DNA from: Actinoallomurus bryophytorum
GTDB lineage: Bacteria; Actinomycetota; Actinomycetes; Streptosporangiales; Streptosporangiaceae
Direction of reading: 5' to 3'
Length of the DNA stretch: 64,000 nt
Assembly (NCBI RefSeq): GCF_006716425.1
Contig: NZ_VFOZ01000003.1
Coordinates: forward strand, 62,001-126,000
In this document: positions 52,159 through 60,442 of the stretch, one piece after another
Numbering within the stretch: the stretch's first letter is position 1
How the letters are laid out: every line of letters starts with the position of its first letter
Made by a program: the position numbers and the translations under genes
Notes under the pieces: model-generated
What the model saw: the letters and a program-made list of their open reading frames with translations, nothing else
What the model was told of the DNA's origin: nothing
The model's database searches: none

Positions 52159-53129
52159 CGGCCGTCCTTCCGCGGCGGCGGCTCGCCGCCCTCCCCGCGA
52201 CACCGCGCTACCTCGCCGGCCGGATCGGGCAGGCGCTGCTCGCCCTGTTCGGCGTGGTCACGATCGTGTTCTTCGCGCTGCGGCTGTCCGGCGACCCGGC
52301 GCGGCTGCTGGTGCCCGAGGGCGCCACGGCCGCCGACATCGAGCGGGTACGCGACCGGCTCGGGCTGAACGACTCGCTCTGGCACCAGTACACGACCTTC
52401 CTCGGGCACGCCGTACGCGGCGACCTGGGCTACTCCTACGTGCAGAACCGTCCCGCGACCGCCCTGCTCGCCGAGCGGATCCCCTACACCGCGAACCTGG
52501 CGGTCGCCGCGCTGGTCCTGTCGCTGCTCTTCGGCGTCACGGTCGGCGCGGTCACCGCGCTGAGACGCGGCCGCTGGCAGGAGCGCGTGCTGATGCCGAT
52601 CGTGCTGGCCGGGCAGGCGATGCCGGCGTTCTGGACCGGCCTGCTGCTCGTCCTGGCGTTCTCGGTCGGCCTGCGGTGGCTGCCCTCCACCGGGTACGAC
52701 GGCCCGCTCTCGCTGATCCTGCCCAGCGTCACGCTCGCCTCGCTCTCGGCCGCCGCCATCGCGCGGGTGACCCGCGGGGCGATGCTCGAACAGCTCGCCC
52801 AGGACTACGTGCGCACGGCACGTGCGAAGGGTGCCGGGACCTGGCGGCTGGTCACCCGCCACCTCGCCCGCAACACCGCGATCCCGGTGCTCACCGTCGC
52901 CGCCCTGGAGCTGGCGAACCTCCTCGGCGGCGCGGTCGTCACCGAGGTCATCTTCGCCTGGCCGGGACTCGGCCAGCTCACCGTGCAGTCCGTGGCCGCG
53001 CGCGACTTCCCGGTGGTGCAGGCGATCGTCCTGCTCGCCTCCGCCGTGTACGTCGTGGTGAACCTGGCCACCGACCTGCTGTACGGCGTCATCGACCGGC
53101 GCGTGTCCACCCGAGGAGATAGCGCATGA
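52155..53129 (+). CDS. ABC transporter permease, DppB type
   Basis: A 324-residue membrane protein with six helices, first at ALLALFGVVTIVFFALRLSGDPA, and the EAA loop around LAQDYVRTARAKGAGTWRLVTRHLARN. DppB-type permeases pair with a DppC-type partner in di- and oligopeptide import. Its ATG overlaps the binding-protein stop (ATGA) and its own stop overlaps the next ATG, so the set is translated as one unit. Confidence 0.93.
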   Translation: MTAVLPRRRLAALPATPRYLAGRIGQALLALFGVVTIVFFALRLSGDPARLLVPEGATAADIERVRDRLGLNDSLWHQYTTFLGHAVRGDLGYSYVQNRPATALLAERIPYTANLAVAALVLSLLFGVTVGAVTALRRGRWQERVLMPIVLAGQAMPAFWTGLLLVLAFSVGLRWLPSTGYDGPLSLILPSVTLASLSAAAIARVTRGAMLEQLAQDYVRTARAKGAGTWRLVTRHLARNTAIPVLTVAALELANLLGGAVVTEVIFAWPGLGQLTVQSVAARDFPVVQAIVLLASAVYVVVNLATDLLYGVIDRRVSTRGDSA

Positions 53130-53989
53130 ACGCCAGGTCACGCCTCACCGTCCCCCTCGTGGTGATCGGCCTCTACCTGGTCGTGGCGGTCTTCGCGCCG
53201 CTGCTCGCCCCGCATGATCCGAACGCCGTGACGCTCGCGCAGCGGCTGCTGCCGCCCCAGGCGCACCACCTCATGGGCACCGACGCGCTGGGCCGCGACG
53301 TGCTGTCCCGCACCATGTACGGCACACGCGTGTCGCTGCTCGTCGCCGCCGCGGCGGTCGTGGTCGCGGGTGTCGTGGGCGTCGCCCTCGGGCTGGTCGC
53401 GGGCTGGCGGGGCGGCTGGCTCGGCGCCGTGATCATGCGCGTCGTCGACATCGTGCTTTCCGTCCCGTTCTTCCTGCTGGCCATCCTCGTCGTCGCGGTG
53501 CTGGGGCCCAGCCTGGTCAACGTCGTGGTCTGCCTGGCGATGGTGCGCTGGCCGAGGTACGCGCGGGTGGCCTACTCGACGACGCTGCAGACCCGGGGCC
53601 GCGGCTTCGTCCGCGCCGCCACCGCGACCGGGGCGCCGGGCCGGTGGATCGTGGTCCGCCACGTGCTGCCCGAGGTGCTGCCCGTGGCGATCGTGGTGGG
53701 CACGCTGGAGTTCGGCCTGATGGTGGTCTACGAGGCGTCACTGTCCTTCCTCGGCCTGGGTGTGCAGCCGCCGACCGCCTCCTGGGGCTCGATCCTGTCC
53801 GACGGGCAGCAGTACATCGCCACGGCCTGGTGGCTGGCCACGTTCCCCGGCATCGCGCTGTTCGTCCTCGTGCTCGCGGTGAACCTGCTGGGCGACGCCG
53901 CGCGCGACCGGCTGGACCCGGAGAAACGCGCGGCCGTCTCACGCCGCCGGCTGCTACGGCGAACCAGGACCGCGGAGGTGACGGCATGA
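53126..53989 (+). CDS. ABC transporter permease, DppC type
   Basis: A 287-residue membrane protein. It has the characteristic HDPNAV loop after helix one, HLMGTDALGRDVLSRTMYGTRVSL and the EAA loop RGFVRAATATGAPGRWIVVRHVLPE, and ends with LGLGVQPPTASWGSIL. Partner of the DppB-type permease; its stop overlaps the start of the SDR gene by four bases. Confidence 0.93.
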   Translation: MNARSRLTVPLVVIGLYLVVAVFAPLLAPHDPNAVTLAQRLLPPQAHHLMGTDALGRDVLSRTMYGTRVSLLVAAAAVVVAGVVGVALGLVAGWRGGWLGAVIMRVVDIVLSVPFFLLAILVVAVLGPSLVNVVVCLAMVRWPRYARVAYSTTLQTRGRGFVRAATATGAPGRWIVVRHVLPEVLPVAIVVGTLEFGLMVVYEASLSFLGLGVQPPTASWGSILSDGQQYIATAWWLATFPGIALFVLVLAVNLLGDAARDRLDPEKRAAVSRRRLLRRTRTAEVTA

Positions 53990-54765
53990 GTTTGGACTAC
54001 GGGGAGGAGTTCGCCGGCAGGCGGGTGCTCATCACCGGCGCGGCGGGGCTGATCGGACGGTGGACCGCCGAGGCCTTCCACGCGTGCGGCGCCGAGCTGC
54101 TGCTGTCCGACGCCCGCGCCGAGCCCCTGGCCGAGCTGGGGGAGACCCTCGGCGCGCACACGGCCGTCGCCGACCTGAGCACCGCCGACGGGGTGGAGCG
54201 CCTGCTCGCGGCGGTGGACGGCCGCTGGCCCACGGCCGACATCCTCATCAACAACGCCGGTGTCTACCCGCGCACGCCACTGGCGACGACCGAGCGGGCC
54301 GCCGTGGAGCGGATCCTCGACGTCAACGTCGTCGCGCCGTACCAGCTCGCGCGGCACGTCATCGCGACGATGACCCGTACGGGCGTCCGCGGCTGCGTGG
54401 TCAACATCGGCTCGGGGGCGGCCCGGCGCACGACACGCACGGGTGGCGTCTACGCCGCGAGCAAGGCCGCGCTGGAGATGCTCACCCGCTGGCTCGCCAT
54501 GGAGGCGGCCGAGGCGGGGATCCGGGTGAACACGGTCGGCCCCGGCTTCGCGCCCGGCAGTGAGGTCAGCGCCCTGCCCGGCGAGCACGTCGCCAAGATG
54601 CGCGCGGCGATCCCGCTGGGCCGTACGTCCGGGCCGCACGACGCGCCGGCGGCGATCCTGTGGCTGTGCTCCGGCGCGGCCTCGTTCGTCACCGGCACCA
54701 CGCTCGACGTCGACGGTGGCCGCACCGCCGGCGACTTCACCCCGACCGGAGTGAGCGCGACATGA
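53986..54765 (+). CDS. SDR-family oxidoreductase in the import operon
   Basis: A 259-residue classical SDR: TGAAGLIGRWTAEAF cofactor loop, NNAG, a Ser in NIGSGAAR and YAASK, and a C-terminal PGFAPGSE loop. It interrupts the transporter genes (between permeases and ATPases), so it probably acts on the imported compound or its hydrolysis product. The acid after the loop (LLSDAR) suggests NAD preference. ATGA overlaps on both sides. Confidence 0.88.
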   Translation: MSLDYGEEFAGRRVLITGAAGLIGRWTAEAFHACGAELLLSDARAEPLAELGETLGAHTAVADLSTADGVERLLAAVDGRWPTADILINNAGVYPRTPLATTERAAVERILDVNVVAPYQLARHVIATMTRTGVRGCVVNIGSGAARRTTRTGGVYAASKAALEMLTRWLAMEAAEAGIRVNTVGPGFAPGSEVSALPGEHVAKMRAAIPLGRTSGPHDAPAAILWLCSGAASFVTGTTLDVDGGRTAGDFTPTGVSAT

Positions 54766-55607
54766 CCTATCCATGGCCGGGAGGCACGCGGGCCGCGGTG
54801 TGCCTCACGCTGGACTTCGACGGCGAGTCGCCGTACCTGTGGCGCAGCCGGCAGACCCGCGGCCCGGCCGTCGGCGAGCTCGAACAGCGCCGCTACGGCC
54901 CGCGCCGCGGCATCGAGAACCTCCTGGCCATGATGGACGGGCTGGGACTGCGGGCGACGGTGTTCGTGCCGGGCTGGATCGCGGCCGAGTACCCCGGACA
55001 GGTCGCCGAGGTCCACCGGCGGGGACACGAGCTCGCGCTGCACGGCTGGTGCCACGAGCCGCCCACGAGTCTCACCGCCGACGAGCTGCGCGCGACCCTC
55101 GACCGGGCCGCGCGTACCCTCGCCGGGATCAGCGGCGAACGCCCCGCCGGCTACCGCTCCCCGAGCTGGGACATGACCGCGGAGGTGTTCCCCGTCCTGC
55201 GCTCGCTGGGCATCGGCTACGACAGCTCCCTGATGGGCGACGACCGGCCGTACGAGGTGGACGGCGTCGTCGAGGTCCCGGTCGACTGGGCGACCGACGA
55301 CGCCCCGTACTACCGCTACGTCGGCGGCGACCCGCGGCCCCCGACGCCGACCGGCCCGATCCGTGACGCCTGGGCCGCGGAGATCGCCGCCGCCAAGAGG
55401 TACGGCACGCTCTGCATGCTCACCGTCCACCCCTGGCTGTCCGGCCGTCCCGCACGTGTCGCGGTGCTGGAGGAACTACTCGCGCCGGTCGTCGCCGATC
55501 CCGAGGTGTGCGTTCCGACAGTGCGGGAGCTGGCCGAACACCACCGCACCACGACCGGCGGACGCGCGGTCCCGCTCGAGCGGCTGGGCAGGCCCGCCCA
55601 TGACTGA
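54762..55607 (+). CDS. Cytoplasmic polysaccharide-deacetylase-fold amidohydrolase
   Basis: A 281-residue NodB-fold protein without a signal peptide. Metal motif 1 is LTLDFDGES (Asp-containing), motif 2 is HELALHGWCHE, and motif 3 is RSPSWDMT; late VHPWL carries the catalytic His. This subgroup, with a cytosolic location and a HGWxHE pattern, includes cyclic imide hydrolases and HpPgdA-like enzymes rather than chitin deacetylases. In this operon it is likely to open a cyclic imide or remove an acyl group from an imported small molecule. It overlaps the next gene by eight bases. Confidence 0.85.
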   Translation: MTYPWPGGTRAAVCLTLDFDGESPYLWRSRQTRGPAVGELEQRRYGPRRGIENLLAMMDGLGLRATVFVPGWIAAEYPGQVAEVHRRGHELALHGWCHEPPTSLTADELRATLDRAARTLAGISGERPAGYRSPSWDMTAEVFPVLRSLGIGYDSSLMGDDRPYEVDGVVEVPVDWATDDAPYYRYVGGDPRPPTPTGPIRDAWAAEIAAAKRYGTLCMLTVHPWLSGRPARVAVLEELLAPVVADPEVCVPTVRELAEHHRTTTGGRAVPLERLGRPAHD

Positions 55608-56562
55608 GACGGCGTTCCTGAAGCTCAGCGACGTGCGGGTCGACTTCGGCGCCGGCCGCGAGGCGGTGCGTGGCGTCGACCTGACGGCGGACCGCGGCGA
55701 GACGGTCGCGCTCGTCGGGGAGTCCGGCTGCGGAAAGAGCCTCACCGCGCTCGCGCTCCTGGGCCTGCTGCCCGAGGGCGCGAACGCCTCCGGGTCGGCC
55801 GTGCTCGACGGCACCGAGCTGATCGGCAGGGACGAACGCGCCCTGCGCCGGATCCGCGGCGCCCGCGCCGGGATGGTGTTCCAGGACCCGATGAGCTCGC
55901 TCAACCCGACCACCCAGGTGGGCACGCAGATCGCCGAGGTGCTGGCGATCCACACGCGCATGGGCCGCTCCGAGCGGACGCGTCGTGCGGTCGAGCTGAT
56001 GGAGTCGGTGGGCATCCCGGATGCCGCGGCGCGCGCGAAGCAGATGCCGCACCAGCTGTCCGGCGGGATGCGCCAGCGCGTGATGATCTCGATCGCGCTG
56101 GCCGGAGAGCCGGACCTGCTGATCGCGGACGAGCCGACCACGGCGCTCGACGTGACCGTGCAGGCGCAGGTGCTCGCCCTGCTGCGCGAACGCGCCCGCG
56201 ACACGGTCCTGCTGTTCATCACCCACGACATGGGCGTGGTCGCCGAGATCGCCGACCGGGTCGCGGTGATGTACGCCGGCCGGGTCGTCGAGACCGGTCC
56301 GGTCCGCACTCTGCTGGACTCTCCCCGGCACCCGTACACGGCCGCGCTGCTGCGGTCGGTGCCCGACCCCGACCGCCCGATCGCCGGCGAGCTGCCGACC
56401 ATCCCCGGCCAGGTCCCCGCCGTCGGCGAGTACGTCGAGGGCTGCCCGTTCCGGCCGCGCTGCGTGCACGCGAGCGACCGGTGCCTGACCGGACCCGACC
56501 TGACCCCCGCCGGTGACGGCTCCGTCGCCTGCTGGCACCCGATTACGGAGGCCGCGTCATGA
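55600..56562 (+). CDS. ABC transporter ATPase, DppD type
   Basis: A 320-residue ATPase: Walker A GESGCGKS, Q-loop FQDPMSSLNP, signature LSGGMRQRV, Walker B LLIADEPTTALD and switch ITHDMG. The C-terminal oligopeptide/dipeptide domain contains GCPFRPRCVHASDRC, the Cys cluster typical of this family. Works with the DppF-type ATPase that follows. Confidence 0.94.
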   Translation: MTETAFLKLSDVRVDFGAGREAVRGVDLTADRGETVALVGESGCGKSLTALALLGLLPEGANASGSAVLDGTELIGRDERALRRIRGARAGMVFQDPMSSLNPTTQVGTQIAEVLAIHTRMGRSERTRRAVELMESVGIPDAAARAKQMPHQLSGGMRQRVMISIALAGEPDLLIADEPTTALDVTVQAQVLALLRERARDTVLLFITHDMGVVAEIADRVAVMYAGRVVETGPVRTLLDSPRHPYTAALLRSVPDPDRPIAGELPTIPGQVPAVGEYVEGCPFRPRCVHASDRCLTGPDLTPAGDGSVACWHPITEAAS

Positions 56563-57527
56563 CAGATGATCTTGTGGTGGCCGAGGGGCTGGTCAAGCGC
56601 TATCCCGTCCGTGGGCGCGGCGTGCTCACCGCCGTGGACGGCGTGGGCCTGCGCATCGAACGCGGCACCACGCTCGCGCTGGTCGGAGAGTCGGGCTGCG
56701 GCAAGTCCACCACCGGCCGCCTCCTCCTCGCGCTGGAGCGCCCCGACGAGGGCAGGGTCAGCGTGGCGGGCCGGCAGGCGTACGAGCTGGGCCGCCGTGA
56801 GCTGCGGACGCTGCGCCGCGCGATGCAGCCGGTGTTCCAGGACCCGTACGACTCGCTCAACGCCCGGATGACCGTCGAGCGGATCGTCGCCGAGCCGCTG
56901 CGGGTGCACCACACCGGCGGGGACACGCGCGCCAGGGTGCGTGAGCTGCTGGAGACGGTGACGCTCGCCCCCTCCCTCGCGGACCGCTACCCGCACGAGC
57001 TGTCGGGCGGGCAGCGCCAGCGGGTGGCGATCGCCCGCGCGATCGCGCTCGACCCGGAGTTCGTCGTCTGCGACGAGCCCGTCTCCGCGCTGGACGTCTC
57101 CGTGCAGGCGCAGGTGGTCAACCTGCTGCGGAGGCTCCAGGACGAGCGCGGCATCACCTACCTGTTCATCAGCCACGACCTGGCCCTGGTGCGCCATCTC
57201 GCCCAGCGGGTCGCGGTGATGTACCTCGGCCGGATCGTCGAGGAGGGCACGGCCGCTGAGCTGTTCGCCGACCCGCGCCACCCCTACACCCAGCTCCTGC
57301 TGGCCGCCGCCCCGCGCCCGCGCGTGCGCGACCGGCCCGCGGCGGTCACCGCGCTCGGCGAGCCGCCCAGTGCCCTCGGCGGGCACACGGGCTGCGCCTT
57401 CGCCCCGCGCTGCCCGCTCGCGACCGACCGATGCCGTACCGAGGACCCGGCGCTGCGGGCACTGCCGGGCGCCGGGAGGAAGGCCGCCTGCCACTACGCC
57501 GAGACGGCCCAGGCCGGTGCCGCATGA
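56559..57527 (+). CDS. ABC transporter ATPase, DppF type
   Basis: A 322-residue ATPase: Walker A GESGCGKST, FQDPYDSLNARM, signature LSGGQRQRV, Walker B VCDEPVSALD, ISHDL, and a C-terminal CAFAPRCPLATDRC cluster. Completes the five-component importer. Its stop overlaps the penicillin-acylase start (ATGA). Confidence 0.94.
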   Translation: MTDDLVVAEGLVKRYPVRGRGVLTAVDGVGLRIERGTTLALVGESGCGKSTTGRLLLALERPDEGRVSVAGRQAYELGRRELRTLRRAMQPVFQDPYDSLNARMTVERIVAEPLRVHHTGGDTRARVRELLETVTLAPSLADRYPHELSGGQRQRVAIARAIALDPEFVVCDEPVSALDVSVQAQVVNLLRRLQDERGITYLFISHDLALVRHLAQRVAVMYLGRIVEEGTAAELFADPRHPYTQLLLAAAPRPRVRDRPAAVTALGEPPSALGGHTGCAFAPRCPLATDRCRTEDPALRALPGAGRKAACHYAETAQAGAA

Positions 57528-59740
57528 GCCTCCCGGAGGGCGTGACGATCACCCGGGACGAGTACGGCGTTCCCTCCGTCGAGGCGGAGACCGAGACGCT
57601 CGCCTGGTTCGGGCTGGGGTGGGCGGCCGCCGAGGACCGCCTGTGGCAGCTGGAGTACGACCGCCGGCGCGCGCGGGGGAGATGGGCGCAGGTCGTCGGC
57701 CCGTCCGCGCTCCCGTCCGACCGGCTGGCGCGCCGGCTCCGCCTGGCCGACGCCGCCGAGCGGGACCTGGCGGCGATGGATCCGGTGACGGCGGCGGCCT
57801 TCCAGAGCTACGCCGACGGGGTGAACGCCTTCGTGGGGGAGTCCGGCCTGCCGCCGGAGTACGAGGTCGGCGGAGTCGCCTGGGAGGAGTGGAGCCCGCG
57901 GGACTCCGTGCTGGCGTTCAAGATCCGGCATGTGCTGATGGGCGCCTGGCAGTACAAGATCGCCCGAGCGGTGCTGCGCGCCCGGTTCGGCGCGGACGTG
58001 GCGGACGCCCTGGACCCGCGCCCGCTCCCCGGCATGCGGGTGACCGTGCCCCCGCTGGGACGCATCCCGCGCGAGGACCCGCGTGCCGCGCTGGTCGAGC
58101 GGGCACGCGAGGACGTCGAGGACGCCGCCGGGCACCTGGGCTTCCTCGCGGAGGTGGAGGCCGGATCCAACGCGTGGGCGATCGGACCCGGCCGTACGAG
58201 CTCCGGGAAGCCGTTGCTGGTCAACGACTCCCACCGCGGCCTCGACACCCCGAACACCTACTGGCAGGCCCATCTGAGCTGCCCGGAGTTCACCGTGTCG
58301 GGCGCCACGTTCCCCGGCCTCCCCGGCTTCCCGCACTTCGGCCACAACGGCCGCGTCGGCTGGGCGATCACCAACGCCGCGGGCGACGCGCAGGACCTGT
58401 ACGTCGAGCACTTCCGTGCCGGAGGCACGGAGGTGCGCACGGCCACCGGCTGGGAGCCCGTGGTGCCGCGCGAGGAGCGCATCGCCGTACGGGGCGGTGA
58501 CGAGCACACCGAACTCTGCTGGCAGACCCCGAACGGCCCGGTCGTGCACGGCGACCCGGCCGGTGGCGCGGCACTGTCGCTGCGCTGGACCGCCGCGGAC
58601 CGCGCCTGCGAGCAGTTCGGCGTGCTCCGGCGGATGCTCGTGGCCGGTGACGTCCGCGCCCTGCTGGACGGGCAGGAGGGCTGGGTCGACCCGCTGAACA
58701 ACCTGGTCGCCGCCGACGTCGACGGGCACCTGGGCTACCTGCTGCGCGGCGAGCTGCCCGCGCGCGCGAGCCTGGCGCCGGCGCAGGTCCCGGTGCCCGG
58801 GTGGGAGAGCGGGTACGCCTGGCGCGGACGGGTGCCGTTCGCGTCGATGCCGAGGTTCGAGGACCCGCCCGAGGGCGTCATCGTGACCGCCAACAACACG
58901 GTGACGGCGGCCGAGTACCCGTTCGTCTCCCACTCGATGAACGACTGCTACCGGGTCGAGCGGATCCACGAGCTGGCCGCGTCGGCGGAGGCCGCGGGCG
59001 CCGCCGACATGGTCGGCTGGCAGGGCGACACGGTGTCCGTGGCGGCCCGCCGCTGGGCCGGGCTGCTCGCGGGCCGCGGCCCGTACACCGGTGCCGCCGA
59101 GCGCGCCCGTTCGGTGATCGCCGCCGGTGGCGGCGACCTGAGCGCCGAGAGCGGCGTCGGCCTGGTGCATGCCTGCTTCCGCCGGGCCCTGGCGCCGCGT
59201 GTCCTCGACGCCGAGGTCGGCGCCGCCGCGCGATCCTGGCTGATGGACACCGGCCTGCCCGGCGTACCGGTGCTCCTGCGGCGCTGGTTCGCCGCGCTCA
59301 CCTGGCCGGGAGAGGACGGCACCTGGCCGGCGGCCGCCCTCGGTGACGGCCTGCTGGCCGGCGCGCTCGAGGCGGCCTGGCACCAGGCGTGCGGCGACGG
59401 CGACGCACCGCAGCCCTGGGGGCAGGCGCACCGTACGGCCGCGCGCCATCCGCTGCACCCGGTGGCCGGCGCCCGTCTCGACCCGCCGGACGCGGGGATC
59501 GGCGGGGACAACGAGACGATCCAGAACGGCGCGTACGGCTGGGCGGAGGGCACGTCGTTCGCCATCACCAACCTGTCGGTGTACCGGCAGGTGCTGGACT
59601 TCGCCGACCTGGACGGGTCGGGCTGGGTCATCCCGGGCGGTGCGTCCGGCCGTCCCGGCGACCCGCACCACGCGGACCAGCTCGAACCCTGGAGCCGGCA
59701 CCGCCTGGTGCCGATGCGCCGGGGAGCGCGCCGTGACTGA
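57524..59740 (+). CDS. Penicillin acylase-family Ntn hydrolase, no signal peptide
   Basis: A 738-residue precursor. The alpha-like region (ITRDEYGVPSVEAETETLAWFGLGWAAAEDRLWQLE) leads to the autoprocessing site before S215 in the SNAWAIGPGRT motif, which becomes the N-terminal nucleophile. NDSHRG and FPHFGHNGRVGWAITNA are family hallmarks. Unlike most members it has no export signal, so it should mature in the cytoplasm on an imported substrate. The family cleaves N-acyl amino groups (beta-lactam side chains, acyl-homoserine lactones, N-acyl amino acids). Oligopeptide-type import plus this enzyme suggests hydrolysis of an N-acylated amino compound. Confidence 0.9.
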   Translation: MSLPEGVTITRDEYGVPSVEAETETLAWFGLGWAAAEDRLWQLEYDRRRARGRWAQVVGPSALPSDRLARRLRLADAAERDLAAMDPVTAAAFQSYADGVNAFVGESGLPPEYEVGGVAWEEWSPRDSVLAFKIRHVLMGAWQYKIARAVLRARFGADVADALDPRPLPGMRVTVPPLGRIPREDPRAALVERAREDVEDAAGHLGFLAEVEAGSNAWAIGPGRTSSGKPLLVNDSHRGLDTPNTYWQAHLSCPEFTVSGATFPGLPGFPHFGHNGRVGWAITNAAGDAQDLYVEHFRAGGTEVRTATGWEPVVPREERIAVRGGDEHTELCWQTPNGPVVHGDPAGGAALSLRWTAADRACEQFGVLRRMLVAGDVRALLDGQEGWVDPLNNLVAADVDGHLGYLLRGELPARASLAPAQVPVPGWESGYAWRGRVPFASMPRFEDPPEGVIVTANNTVTAAEYPFVSHSMNDCYRVERIHELAASAEAAGAADMVGWQGDTVSVAARRWAGLLAGRGPYTGAAERARSVIAAGGGDLSAESGVGLVHACFRRALAPRVLDAEVGAAARSWLMDTGLPGVPVLLRRWFAALTWPGEDGTWPAAALGDGLLAGALEAAWHQACGDGDAPQPWGQAHRTAARHPLHPVAGARLDPPDAGIGGDNETIQNGAYGWAEGTSFAITNLSVYRQVLDFADLDGSGWVIPGGASGRPGDPHHADQLEPWSRHRLVPMRRGARRD

Positions 59741-60422
59741 CCCCGCCACGGAGCTGGGCAGCCTGGTCCGCTCCGCGTACGAGGCGGTGCGCGAGGCCGT
59801 ACTGGAGCGGCGGCTGCTGCCCGGCGAGCGGGTGACGGTGCGGCCGTTCGCCGAACGCCTCGGCATCTCGCCGACCCCGGTCAAGGCGGCGCTGGCGATC
59901 CTCGAACGCGAGGGGTTCCTCGTCGCGCGCAAGCACTCGGGGTACTTCGTCGCCGAGTTAACGGCCGGCGACATGCGCGACATCTACGAGCTGCGATCCG
60001 CGATCGACGCCCTCGCCGCCCGCGACATCGCGCGGACGAGACCGGCCGCGCTACTGGCACGGCTCGGCGAGCTGGTCGAAGGTCAGCGCGCCGCGCTCGC
60101 GGCCGGGGACGTGGAGGCCTACGCGGAGCTGGACCGGGAGTTCCACGGGCTCATCTGGCAGGGCTCGGCCAACCGGCGGCTGACGGCCGTCGCGGACCTG
60201 CTGGGCGCCCAGCTGCGGCTCGGCCACAACCTGACCATCGCGGTGCCGGGGCGCCCGCAGGCGGGCCTGGAGGAGCACGGCGAGATCATGGACGCGCTGC
60301 TCGCCGGTGACACCGCGGCGGCCGAGCAGGCGACCCGCCGTCACGTCGCCCAGGTCATCCGCGCGCTGGAGAGGGTTCTGCCGCGGCGGAGCACCCTGCC
60401 CCACGAGGAGGCGGGTGCCTGA
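59733..60422 (+). CDS. GntR-family regulator with FCD domain
   Basis: A 229-residue FadR-subfamily regulator. The winged helix spans about residues 15-75 (VTVRPFAERLGISPTPVKAALAILEREGFL), the all-helical FCD ligand-binding domain the rest, with the metal/ligand helix AELDREFHGLIW and the His-containing EEHGEIMDALLAGD and RRHVAQVI. It senses a carboxylate in related proteins. GTG 59733 with GGGGAG upstream; overlaps the acylase stop. As the last gene of the operon it probably binds the palindrome at 49322 and is relieved by the pathway substrate. Confidence 0.92.
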   Translation: MTDPATELGSLVRSAYEAVREAVLERRLLPGERVTVRPFAERLGISPTPVKAALAILEREGFLVARKHSGYFVAELTAGDMRDIYELRSAIDALAARDIARTRPAALLARLGELVEGQRAALAAGDVEAYAELDREFHGLIWQGSANRRLTAVADLLGAQLRLGHNLTIAVPGRPQAGLEEHGEIMDALLAGDTAAAEQATRRHVAQVIRALERVLPRRSTLPHEEAGA

Positions 60423-60436
60423 TCCCGGCACCCGCC
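60410..60436. terminator. Hairpin terminating the catabolic operon
   Basis: Perfect 10-bp arms (GGCGGGTGCC at 60410-60419, GGCACCCGCC at 60427-60436) around a 7-nt loop, beginning within the GntR gene's last codons. It also lies just beyond the stop of the convergent aldo/keto reductase gene. Confidence 0.75.
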
Positions 60437-60442
60437 CCGCTG

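Noticed and set aside
57494-59983. An 829-codon open frame on the minus strand opposite the penicillin acylase gene
   Set aside because: Composition is that of a GC-driven shadow frame; the plus strand encodes all family motifs in correct order.
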